Below are positions 1 through 5,360 of a stretch of DNA of 9,018 nt, in pieces. The stretch is from an uncultured Gemella sp. Lineage in GTDB: Bacteria > Bacillota > Bacilli > Staphylococcales > Gemellaceae. Both the position numbers and the translations under genes were made by a program. The notes under the pieces were generated by a model. The model was not told where the DNA came from. It made no database searches and was given only the letters and a program-made list of their open reading frames with translations. The stretch's first letter is position 1, and each line of letters opens with the position of its first letter. The stretch covers positions 1-9,018 of the forward strand of contig CAKMQO010000132.1 in assembly GCA_927911695.1 (NCBI GenBank), in the 5' to 3' direction.

Positions 1-36
1 ATATTAGACAAACTGAAATAGTCAGGGAGGAAAAGT

Positions 37-252
37 ATGGCAAAAGATGTCATTGAAGTAGAAGGTTTAGTAGTAGAAAACTTGCCGAATGCAATGTTTA
101 AAGTAGAATTAGAAAATGGTCATATTATTTTAGCTCATGTTTCTGGAAAAATCAGAATGAATTATATAAGAATTTTACCAGGTGATAAAGTTACAGTAGA
201 AATGAGTCCGTATGACCTGACAAAAGGTAGAATAACTTATAGATTCAAGTAA
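37..252 (+). CDS. infA: Translation initiation factor IF-1
   Basis: This 71-residue protein has the usual length of IF-1, a single S1/OB-fold domain that binds the 30S A site and helps IF-2 and IF-3 during initiation. The start [10 protein letters not shown], the central [17 protein letters not shown] and the end RGITYRFK-like tail (here GRITYRFK) are hallmark IF-1 sequence. An AGGGAGG ribosome binding site lies about 7 nt upstream of the ATG at 37. It is followed by rpmJ after a 26-nt gap, the standard order in the Firmicutes alpha operon. No promoter is visible in the first 36 bases, so it is most likely transcribed from upstream spc-operon genes outside the window. Confidence 0.97.
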   Translation: MAKDVIEVEGLVVENLPNAMFKVELENGHIILAHVSGKIRMNYIRILPGDKVTVEMSPYDLTKGRITYRFK

Positions 253-278
253 GTTATAAACTCAAGGAGGAAATAACG

Positions 279-392
279 ATGAAAGTAAGACCATCAGTAA
301 AAAAAATCTGTGACAAATGTAAAGTAATTCGTCGTGGTGGTAAAGTATTAGTGATTTGCGAAAACGCAAAACATAAACAAAAACAAGGATAA
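279..392 (+). CDS. rpmJ: 50S ribosomal protein L36
   Basis: This is a 37-codon gene starting [19 protein letters not shown] and ending KHKQKQG. It matches the usual 37-38 residue length of the zinc-type L36 of the large subunit. The zinc ribbon ligands are all present: C11, C14, C27 and H32. A strong AAGGAGG (264-270) precedes the ATG with 8 nt spacing. It sits between infA and rpsM as in other Bacilli. A Cys-containing L36 means this is the zinc-dependent paralogue. The sequence does not show whether a zinc-free copy exists elsewhere. Confidence 0.96.
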   Translation: MKVRPSVKKICDKCKVIRRGGKVLVICENAKHKQKQG

Positions 393-414
393 TTAATTAG
401 GAGGTGCAAACTTA

Positions 415-780
415 ATGGCACGTATAGCAGGAGTAGATATTCCACGTGAGAAACGCGTTGTTATATCTCTAACTTATGTATATGGTATAGGTTTAAAAAC
501 TTCTCAAAAAATCTTAAAAGAAGCTGGAGTTTCTGAAGATGTGAGAGTTAAAGACTTAACAGAAGATCAACTAGATAAAATTCGTGAAATCGTAGATAAC
601 TACAAAACAGAAGGTGACTTACGTCGTGAAGTTTCATTAAACATCAAACGTCTAATGGAAATCGGATGTTACAGAGGAATTCGTCACCGTCGTGGACTTC
701 CAGTAAGAGGGCAAAACACTAAGAACAACTCTCGTACTCGTAAAGGTCCTAAGAAAACAGTTGCGAACAAGAAAAAATAA
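415..780 (+). CDS. rpsM: 30S ribosomal protein S13
   Basis: This 121-residue S13 belongs to the small-subunit head, where it contacts 16S rRNA, S19 and the P-site tRNA. The N-terminus [20 protein letters not shown], the helix-two-turn-helix around TYVYGIG, the [19 protein letters not shown] block and the basic tail ending KKTVANKKK are diagnostic. The start is supported by AGGAGGTG at 399-406. It is intact, in contrast to rpsK immediately downstream, and lies 25 nt before the rpsK start. Confidence 0.97.
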   Translation: MARIAGVDIPREKRVVISLTYVYGIGLKTSQKILKEAGVSEDVRVKDLTEDQLDKIREIVDNYKTEGDLRREVSLNIKRLMEIGCYRGIRHRRGLPVRGQNTKNNSRTRKGPKKTVANKKK

Positions 781-805
781 TTAGGATAGGAGGAGAAACA
801 CAACT

Positions 806-1196
806 ATGGCTCGTAAACAACAATCACGTAAACGTCGTGTGAAAAAAAAATATACAAAATGGTGTTGCACACATTCGTTCTACATTCAACAACTCAATCG
901 TAACAATTACAGATGAACATGGTAATGCAGTATCATGGTCAAGTGCAGGAGCACTAGGATTCAAAGGTTCTAGAAAATCTACTCCATTCGCAGCACAAAT
1001 GGCAAGTGAAGCAGCAGCTAAACAAGCTATGGAACACGGAATGAAATATGTAGATGTAACAGTTAAAGGTCCAGGTGCAGGACGTGAAGCAGCTATTCGT
1101 GCATTACAATCTGCTGGATTAGAAGTTACATCAATCAAAGACGTAACTCCAGTTCCTCACAATGGATGTCGCCCACCTAAACGTCGTCGTGTATAG
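806..1196 (+). pseudogene. rpsK: 30S ribosomal protein S11, reading frame broken by +1 in an A9 run
   Basis: The gene starts at ATG 806 behind AGGAGGAG (788-795) and begins [14 protein letters not shown]. After the run of nine A (842-850) the frame goes wrong. Removing one A gives continuous S11 with the expected [20 protein letters not shown], a [24 protein letters not shown] segment (here [20 protein letters not shown]) and the C-terminus [11 protein letters not shown]. The span is 391 nt, one more than 129 codons plus stop, which fits one inserted base. S11 forms the platform of the 30S subunit and is essential, so the gene is probably intact in the organism. An alternative is RNA polymerase slippage on A9 making some correct mRNA. 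Identity as rpsK is certain; the cause of the shift is inference. Confidence 0.93.
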
Positions 1197-1231
1197 TAAT
1201 AACATAGACAAAATTTAGGAGGTTTAACATA

Positions 1232-2173
1232 ATGTTAGCAATAGAAAAACCAAAAATTCAAATCATTGAAGAATCATCAGATAAAAGATTTGGTCGCTTT
1301 GTAGTTGAACCACTTGAACGTGGATATGGAACTACATTAGGTAATTCATTGAGAAGAATGTTAATCTCATCATTACCAGGAGCAGCAGCAAGAAGCATCG
1401 ATATTGAAGGAGTTCAACACGAATTCCAAGCAATTAAAGGTGTTGTAGAAGACGTTACTGAAATCATTATGAACGTTAAAAACATCGCGTTTGTAGTTCA
1501 TTCTGAAGAAGAAAAACAAGTATCAATCAGTGTTAAAGGTCCTGCAGTTGTTACAGCAGCAGACATCGCTATCGATTCTGATATCGAAGTAGTAAATACT
1601 GATCAACACATTGCAACAGTATCTGAAGGTGGACAATTTGAAATGATTATTTACGTTGGAAAAGGACGTGGATTTGTACCAGCTGATGGAAACAAAAAAC
1701 GTGACTTACCAATCGGAGTTATTCCAATCGATTCAATTTACACACCAGTATCAAAAGTTAACTATACAGTAGAAAAAACTAGGGTAGGACAAAGCACTGA
1801 CTTTGATAAACTTATCTTAGATGTTACTACTAATGGTTCAATTACAGCTAACGACGCTTTAGCATTAGCATCTAAAATTCTAATTTCGCACTTAGAATTA
1901 TTCATGGAAATGTCTGAAGAAGCAAAAGCTGCTGAAATATTGGTAGCTAAAGAAGAAGATAATAAAGTTCAAATGTTAGAAATGACAATTGAAGAACTAG
2001 ACTTATCAGTACGTAGTTACAACTGCTTAAAACGTGCAGGAATTAACACAGTACAAGAATTAGCTAACAAAACAGAACAAGAAATGATTAAAGTAAGAAA
2101 CTTAGGTCGTAAATCTCTAGAAGAAGTTAAAATTAAACTTCAAGAGTTAGAACTAGGATTCAAAGAAGAATAA
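1232..2173 (+). CDS. rpoA: DNA-directed RNA polymerase subunit alpha
   Basis: This 313-residue alpha subunit scaffolds RNA polymerase assembly as a dimer. The N-terminal domain (about residues 1-230) carries the typical [20 protein letters not shown] and the RRMLLSSLPG-like [12 protein letters not shown]. The C-terminal domain (about 245-313) includes [19 protein letters not shown] and [13 protein letters not shown], the part that binds UP-element DNA and activators. AGGAGG at 1217-1222 sets the start at 1232. The length and both domains are normal with no internal defect. It lies 35 nt after rpsK and 21 nt before rplQ in one operon. Confidence 0.98.
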   Translation: MLAIEKPKIQIIEESSDKRFGRFVVEPLERGYGTTLGNSLRRMLISSLPGAAARSIDIEGVQHEFQAIKGVVEDVTEIIMNVKNIAFVVHSEEEKQVSISVKGPAVVTAADIAIDSDIEVVNTDQHIATVSEGGQFEMIIYVGKGRGFVPADGNKKRDLPIGVIPIDSIYTPVSKVNYTVEKTRVGQSTDFDKLILDVTTNGSITANDALALASKILISHLELFMEMSEEAKAAEILVAKEEDNKVQMLEMTIEELDLSVRSYNCLKRAGINTVQELANKTEQEMIKVRNLGRKSLEEVKIKLQELELGFKEE

Positions 2174-2194
2174 TACTAACAAGGAGGCACACTA

Positions 2195-2564
2195 ATGGGT
2201 TACAGAAAATTAGGACGTACATCAGCTCACCGTAAAGCGATGTTAAGAAACTTAGTAACTGCTCTACTAGTACACGGTAGAATTGAAACAACTGTTACAA
2301 GAGCGAAAGAAGTTCGTTCATTAGCAGAAAAAATGATTACATTAGGTAAAAAAGGTGATCTAGCAGCAAGACGTAATGCAGCTAAATTCATCCAACCTGT
2401 TGCAGTAGCAACTGAAGAAGGTAAGAGTCAATTAGCTCTTAAAAAAATTATTTGAAGAAGTAGCACCTAAATATGCTGACCGTAACGGTGGATACACTCG
2501 TATTCTACGTGTTGGACCACGTAAAGGTGATGGTGCAGAAACAGCTATTATAGAATTAGTTTAA
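2195..2564 (+). pseudogene. rplQ: 50S ribosomal protein L17, reading frame broken by +1 in an A7 run
   Basis: The start [20 protein letters not shown] is classic L17, placed 7 nt after AAGGAGG (2181-2187). In the printed frame translation stops at 2453-2455 after LALKKII. Deleting one A from the run at 2441-2447 restores [20 protein letters not shown] followed by [20 protein letters not shown] and ELV, ending at the TAA 2562-2564. The corrected protein would be about 122 residues, the normal size. L17 lies near the exit of the peptide tunnel and is essential in most bacteria, so an error in the sequence is more likely than a real truncation. It is the last gene of the ribosomal operon, and the structured 3' RNA at 2649-2735 follows. 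Confidence 0.93.
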
Positions 2565-2628
2565 TAAAAATTTTTCATACAACAATAACATACTACATAC
2601 ACACACAACTAAACAACACATACAACAA
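2560..2628 (+). other. G-free A/C/T-rich 3' UTR spacer after rplQ
   Basis: There is no G on the + strand for 69 nt from the end of rplQ. The stretch contains many ACA and CATAC units and no self-complementary segment. It separates the rplQ stop from the folded RNA that begins at 2649. G-poor, C-containing RNA is unstructured and is the type of sequence Rho prefers, but no Rho site can be proven from sequence alone. Confidence 0.5.
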
Positions 2629-2648
2629 GAATTTAAACTAATTTTTTT

Positions 2649-2735
2649 GGCAAAAGAGTGCTTGAAATGCGTAGGAAAAGGCTACGTCGTCTAGCTCTAA
2701 TGTATCCTAGCATATCGCTAGGATACCCTTTTGTC
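2649..2735 (+). ncRNA. Three-way-junction structured RNA downstream of rplQ, likely L17 downstream element (L17DE)
   Basis: Three helices enclose a junction. P1 pairs GGCAAAAG (2649-2656) with CTTTTGTC (2728-2735), eight pairs including one G-U. P2 pairs AGTGCT (2657-2662) with AGCTCT (2693-2698), with one mismatch, and continues after an internal loop as GCGTAG (2669-2674) with CTACGT (2682-2687). P3 is a perfect 10-bp stem, GTATCCTAGC (2702-2711) with GCTAGGATAC (2717-2726), closed by a 5-nt loop. The L17 downstream element is a known conserved RNA in the 3' UTR of rplQ in Gram-positive bacteria, and the position fits. The name is inferred from location and structure, because I could not run a covariance model. 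Its function is unknown. Confidence 0.6.
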
Positions 2736-2764
2736 CCTTTAAAAATTAAATCTAATTATACTTT

Positions 2765-2794
2765 AAAAGATTACCAGGCAAGGTAGTCTTTTTT
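2765..2794 (+). terminator. Intrinsic terminator of the ribosomal protein operon
   Basis: AAAAGATTACC (2765-2775) pairs with GGTAGTCTTTT (2782-2792) through 11 pairs, one of them T-G. The loop is AGGCAA and the T tract runs to 2794. It lies just after the three-way-junction RNA and closes the infA-rplQ transcript. Confidence 0.8.
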
Positions 2795-2795
2795 G

Positions 2796-2851
2796 CGTTG
2801 TACCTAACGTTTTAGCAATTCTTCGAATTGCATAAAACGTTAGGTACAACG
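2796..2851. repeat. Long 26-bp hairpin with TTC loop
   Basis: The left arm at 2796-2821 (CGTTGTACCTAACGTTTT... to GCAATTC) is complementary to 2825-2851 over 26 pairs, with one bulged T at 2833 and the 3-nt loop TTC. It directly follows the rplQ terminator and is much longer than an intrinsic terminator, with no T tract after it. The small hairpins inside the 65-bp repeat units downstream share the same design, with a CTTCG tip and a single bulge on the 3' side. It is likely the first member of the repeat cluster. Confidence 0.8.
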
Positions 2852-2908
2852 TACGCAACGAAGACTTACTTTTAGAGGAACGAAGAGACGAATAAAAGTT
2901 TAGTCAAG

Positions 2909-2973
2909 ACTGCGAGGCAGTTATTTTATTTTTAGAATCTTCGATTCGTAAAAATCATTACGTGCAAAATACG
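2909..2973 (+). repeat. 65-bp direct repeat, copy 1
   Basis: This copy begins ACTGCGAGGCAGT, a 5-bp hairpin with loop GAG, and ends GTGCAAAATACG. It matches copy 2 at 3158-3222 at 63 of 65 positions. It contains an internal hairpin TTTTTA-GAATC / GATTC-g-TAAAAA with a TTC loop, then CGTAA...TTACG. Confidence 0.9.
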
Positions 2974-3157
2974 CAAGGACGTACCAAGAAGCAAGGCAAA
3001 AGCCGAAGGTGATTGGAATACGTCTACTGCGAAGTGACAAAGTAATATAGTAAATTATAATGAGATTTCTAATGCCAAAGGCACGACGAAATCCTTAACG
3101 TACAAAGTACGCACAGTTGTCCCAAGAACGAATGAAATGAGTGATTGGCTGACAACC

Positions 3158-3222
3158 ACTGCGAGGCAGTGTTTTTATTTTTAGAATCTTCGATTCGTAA
3201 AAATCATTACGTGCAAAATACG
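3158..3222 (+). repeat. 65-bp direct repeat, copy 2
   Basis: This is the second copy of the unit at 2909-2973, with start points 249 bp apart. Only two mismatches occur, in the T-rich stretch after GCGAGGCAG. The flanking C and G extend the ACTGC-GAG-GCAGT hairpin by one pair in this copy. The two copies are far more alike than the sequences between them, which points to recent duplication or gene conversion. Confidence 0.9.
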
Positions 3223-3301
3223 TAAAAGGAACAATCTTTACAATAGTTTTATGAAGATTCATAGATGTAGTGATTTTTTTCATTTGTATAATTGAAAACT
3301 A

Positions 3302-3330
3302 TGTTTTTATATATGGTTTTATGATATAAT
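3302..3330 (+). promoter_or_regulatory. Probable promoter of the thrE-like pair (extended -10)
   Basis: A perfect TATAAT (3325-3330) is preceded by TG one base away (TGaTATAAT, an extended -10). The -35 region 17 bp upstream, TGTTTT (3302-3307), is weak, which an extended -10 tolerates. Transcription would start near 3337 and leave a leader of roughly 125 nt before the start codon at 3463. Confidence 0.6.
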
Positions 3331-3361
3331 GATTTTAAAATTTATTTATGGAAGGTAAGAC

Positions 3362-3445
3362 GATTAGATATGTAATGAATTTTAATTTATTTAAAAATAT
3401 GTAATTATATATAGTTTTTATTTAGTTTGATTTTTATATCTAATC
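3362..3445 (+). promoter_or_regulatory. Leader inverted repeat enclosing the thrE 5' UTR
   Basis: GATTAGATAT (3362-3371) and ATATCTAATC (3436-3445) are perfect 10-nt inverted repeats separated by 64 nt of AT-rich sequence. The right arm ends 6 nt before the ribosome binding site GGAGAAG (3452-3458). Pairing would bring the leader ends together next to the initiation region. A regulatory role is inference, because AT-rich DNA gives such matches by chance more easily. Confidence 0.35.
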
Positions 3446-3462
3446 TTGAATGGAGAAGAGTA

Positions 3463-4233
3463 ATGTATGAGAAGTTATTGATGAAAACAGCGTTACTTGC
3501 AGGAAAAATATTAATGGAAAATGGTGCCGAGGTATATAGAACAGAAGATACACTCGAGAGGATCATTAGACAAGGTGTTGGAGATGATCGCACTGATGAA
3601 TATTATACACATGTAACTTTAACGGGTATTTTTGTTAGAATAGAAGGTCTTGGGACTGATTTTCGAAGAGTAGGGGACAGAACATATAATTTAACTAAAA
3701 TATCAGAAGTTAATTCATTGTCGAGGGCATTTACATCAGGAAAAATAAGTTTACCAGATATGTATAAGGCACTAAAAAGAGTTCAAGAAGAAAAGAGTCC
3801 TATAAAGGATTGGTTTAAAGTTCTTTGTTCAGGGGTTCTTAGTGGTAGTATCGTCTTGATCTTTGATGGTAACTTTTGGGATGTTATACCAGGAGGAATA
3901 GCTGGAGCAGTAGCATTTTATGTTTATATTAAAGTTATCGACTATTTAAAAGCACCGTTTATTTCTGAGTACATTAGTACTTTTGTTGGTGGTTTAGCTG
4001 GCTATATTGGATTTTCATTATTGAATGGACATTCACTAAGACTTGCTATGATAGGTGCAGTAGTGCCTCTTGTACCAGGTATTACGATAACAAACTCTAT
4101 GAGGGATATTATCGCTAGACAGTTTATTTCTGGTTCTATTCGATTTATTGAAAGTTTCTGTGTTGCTTTTGCATTAGGAGCTGGAATAGTGACAGTATAT
4201 TTCATAGTTAGACTACTAGGAGGTGTGGTATAA
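3463..4233 (+). CDS. Threonine/serine exporter family protein, YjjP/ThrE N-terminal type
   Basis: I place the start at ATG 3463 (MYEKLLMKTALLAGKI), 7 nt after GGAG, giving 256 residues. An upstream in-frame ATG at 3427 has no ribosome binding site and overlaps the leader repeat. The N-terminal half is soluble and carries the family motif ENGAEVYRTEDT (about residues 19-30). The C-terminal half has about five membrane segments and the motif VVPLVPGITITNSMRD near residues 200-214. This is the DUF1212/ThrE architecture. Homologues export threonine or serine in Corynebacterium, or, for YjjP with YjjB in E. coli, succinate. The 256-aa size equals YjjP. The gene overlaps the next by one base (TAATG), so the two halves of the exporter are translationally coupled. 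The substrate cannot be told from sequence. Confidence 0.85.
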   Translation: MYEKLLMKTALLAGKILMENGAEVYRTEDTLERIIRQGVGDDRTDEYYTHVTLTGIFVRIEGLGTDFRRVGDRTYNLTKISEVNSLSRAFTSGKISLPDMYKALKRVQEEKSPIKDWFKVLCSGVLSGSIVLIFDGNFWDVIPGGIAGAVAFYVYIKVIDYLKAPFISEYISTFVGGLAGYIGFSLLNGHSLRLAMIGAVVPLVPGITITNSMRDIIARQFISGSIRFIESFCVAFALGAGIVTVYFIVRLLGGVV

Positions 4234-4706
4234 TGCTTGCTGTAATGAGTCATGCCTTGTTGCTACTATATCATTTTATATTTAGCTTTATATCTTCAGT
4301 ATCTTTCGGAATTGTTTGTGATGTTCCAAGAAAAACTTTGGTAACTGGTGGAATAATTGGAGCTATAGGATGGTGTGGATATTGGGAAATGTGGAGTTCA
4401 TTGGACTATAGTGTATTTATGTCGAGTTTAGTATGCTCGTTATTATTAGCTAATATAGGTCAAATTTGTGCCATTAAATTTAAAAATCCTGTAACTGTCT
4501 ATTTTGTTCCAGGACTAGTACCGGTAGTACCTGGAGTAACTATTTATGATGCATTCAGAACGTTATTATTAGATGAATATGGAAATTCTGCAAAGATTTT
4601 CTTAAATAGTTTTTATGGTGCTATAGGGTTAGCAGTTGGTATAATAATAGCTGATTCGATTTTTAGAGTCGTACTAAAACCATTATTAAATAAAAACTCT
4701 AAATAA
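4233..4706 (+). CDS. Threonine/serine exporter family protein, YjjB/ThrE C-terminal type
   Basis: This is a 157-residue integral membrane protein with about four to five hydrophobic segments, the same length as E. coli YjjB. The motif FVPGLVPVVPGVTIYDAFR (about residues 91-109) parallels VVPLVPGITITNSMRD in the upstream gene, as expected for two halves of one ThrE-type carrier encoded separately. AGGAGGTG (4217-4224) serves the ATG at 4233, which overlaps the previous stop by one base. A second in-frame ATG at 4245 is possible. The pair forms a closed bicistron, with a promoter upstream and a strong terminator immediately after. Export of threonine, serine or a dicarboxylate is the family role. 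The exact substrate is unknown. Confidence 0.85.
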   Translation: MLAVMSHALLLLYHFIFSFISSVSFGIVCDVPRKTLVTGGIIGAIGWCGYWEMWSSLDYSVFMSSLVCSLLLANIGQICAIKFKNPVTVYFVPGLVPVVPGVTIYDAFRTLLLDEYGNSAKIFLNSFYGAIGLAVGIIIADSIFRVVLKPLLNKNSK

Positions 4707-4760
4707 AAATAAGATATAATAATTGTTTCTTTGAAATTTATTATTATATCTTATTTTTTT
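4705..4760 (+). terminator. Intrinsic terminator after the exporter pair
   Basis: Positions 4705-4722 and 4741-4758 are perfect 18-bp inverted repeats (core AAGATATAATAA / TTATTATATCTT) with an 18-nt loop and a T tract to 4760. The left arm begins inside the stop codon of the upstream gene. The stem is almost all AT but long. Confidence 0.85.
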
Positions 4761-4762
4761 AC

Positions 4763-4791
4763 TTGTAATGTATGGTGATGTGTGGTACACT
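4763..4791 (+). promoter_or_regulatory. Promoter of the GntR-ABC operon
   Basis: TTGTAA (4763-4768) and TACACT (4786-4791) are spaced by 17 bp, a good sigma-A-type match. The -10 box lies inside the first operator-like palindrome, which suggests repression by steric block. Confidence 0.6.
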
Positions 4792-4827
4792 TTAAGTGAA
4801 AGATGTATGGTGGTATGTGGTACACTT
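4768..4827 (+). promoter_or_regulatory. Duplicated operator-like sites, probable autoregulation by the GntR regulator
   Basis: Two 25-bp direct repeats (4768-4792 and 4803-4827) match at 23 of 25 positions and start 35 bp apart. Each ends in a small palindrome, GTGT-GGT-ACAC in the first and TGT-GGT-ACA in the second. The first covers the -10 box and the second lies between the promoter and the start of the GntR gene. GntR/YtrA-type regulators usually repress their own operon from such sites. The binding protein is inferred. Confidence 0.6.
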
Positions 4828-4842
4828 AGAAAGGAGGTCACT

Positions 4843-5221
4843 ATGTTTCAAATTGATTCATTATCAGAGAAACCGATTTATAAACAAATAGTAGATCAAA
4901 TTAAGTCTATGATAAGCAAAAATTTATTACAGGAGGGAGATAAATTACCATCGGTAAGAGAATTTTTCGAAAATGCTTGGTGTTAATGTTAGTACAATTC
5001 AAAAAGCATTTCAACAGTTAGAAAGTGAAAAGATAATTACAACGATAGTAGGGAGAGGTACTTTTATTACAAACAATTTTGACAATATTATTCCAAATTA
5101 TGAACTAATAGATTCGATAATTGAAGATTTAGTTAGGGAAGTAAAAATAAGGGGAATCTCGGAAGAAGATTTATTAGAAAAAATTAAGTTGGAATTTCGA
5201 AGGGTGATTAATTATGGATAA
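4843..5221 (+). pseudogene. GntR-family (YtrA subfamily) transcriptional regulator, frame broken by +1 in a T5 run
   Basis: The true start is ATG 4843 (MFQIDSLSEKPIYKQIVDQI) after AAAGGAGGTC. The frame is lost at the run of five T (4963-4967). Dropping one T joins LPSVREFSKMLGVNVSTIQK to AFQQLESEKIITTIVGRGTF and the rest. The corrected protein is about 125 residues: a GntR winged helix-turn-helix (residues about 10-75) and a short helical tail (EDLVREVKIRGISEEDLLEK), the size and form of YtrA-type regulators of ABC operons. The helix-turn-helix is well conserved outside the break, so the defect may be a sequencing error. If real, the operon would lack its regulator. It overlaps the 48-aa ORF downstream by 8 nt. 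Confidence 0.88.
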
Positions 5222-5360
5222 TGAGAAGAAGATTGAAGGAAAGTTAAAAGAATTAATCATGGAATGGAAATTCTTAGGATTATCGATGGAGAAATTATGT
5301 GAAGTCATTTCAGAAAAAATAAAGGAGAAAAATTATGAAACTTACGATAGAAAAAATTAA
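5214..5360 (+). CDS. Small 48-residue helical protein resembling a YtrA-regulator tail
   Basis: ATG 5214 follows AAGGGTGA and overlaps the end of the regulator gene by 8 nt. The stop at 5358-5360 lies 26 nt inside the ABC gene. The product begins MDNEKKIEGKLKELIMEWKF and continues LGLSMEKLCEVISEKIKEKN. It aligns with the C-terminal tail of the neighbouring GntR protein: L-x-x-E-x-K-x-x-G-x-S-x-E-x-L-x-E-x-I, 9 identities over 29 positions. This suggests a duplicated dimerisation helix pair encoded as a separate mini-protein. The ribosome binding site of the ABC gene lies inside this ORF, so it could also act only to couple translation. I know of no named family for it. Confidence 0.55.
   Translation: MDNEKKIEGKLKELIMEWKFLGLSMEKLCEVISEKIKEKNYETYDRKN

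Larger units (their letters stand above)
2852..3222. repeat. Cluster of diverged palindromic repeat units (non-coding)
   Basis: About 370 bp are filled with short hairpins. Three larger hairpins share an architecture: 2863-2905 (GACT and ACTTTTA arms), 2978-3024 (GACGTA-CCAA with TTGG-aa-TACGTC) and 3116-3156 (GTTGTC-CCAA with TTGG-ct-GACAAC). Their arms differ in sequence but still pair, and their loops share GAA-rich purine sequence. Each is followed by an ACTGCGA motif. Other palindromes are GATTTC...TGCC-AAA-GGCA...GAAATC (3064-3093) and CGTAC-AAA-GTACG (3099-3111). No protein-coding potential is convincing on either strand. It resembles REP/BOX-type intergenic repeats, but I do not recognise a named family. 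Confidence 0.75.

Noticed and set aside
824..1138. Minus-strand frame opposite rpsK
   Set aside because: It is a shadow of the S11 coding sequence with no initiation signal.
2852..3222. CRISPR array
   Set aside because: There are only two identical units about 180 bp apart, with internal palindromes and no regular short repeat-spacer pattern.
3095..3283. Minus-strand 62-aa reading frame over the repeat cluster
   Set aside because: It is formed from the palindromic repeats, has no ribosome binding site and no recognisable protein features.
3348..3404. 18-codon leader peptide before the exporter gene
   Set aside because: It has no ribosome binding site and no notable codon pattern.
3427..3462. 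Upstream start for the exporter gene at 3427
   Set aside because: There is no ribosome binding site and it overlaps the leader inverted repeat. ATG 3463 has GGAG at correct spacing and yields the family's usual 256 residues.
4002..4253. Minus-strand frame opposite the exporter
   Set aside because: It is a shadow of the membrane-protein coding sequence without a start signal.
4768..4842. N-terminal extension of the GntR regulator from ATG 4768
   Set aside because: It would translate the promoter and operator repeats. The strong ribosome binding site and family homology place the start at 4843.
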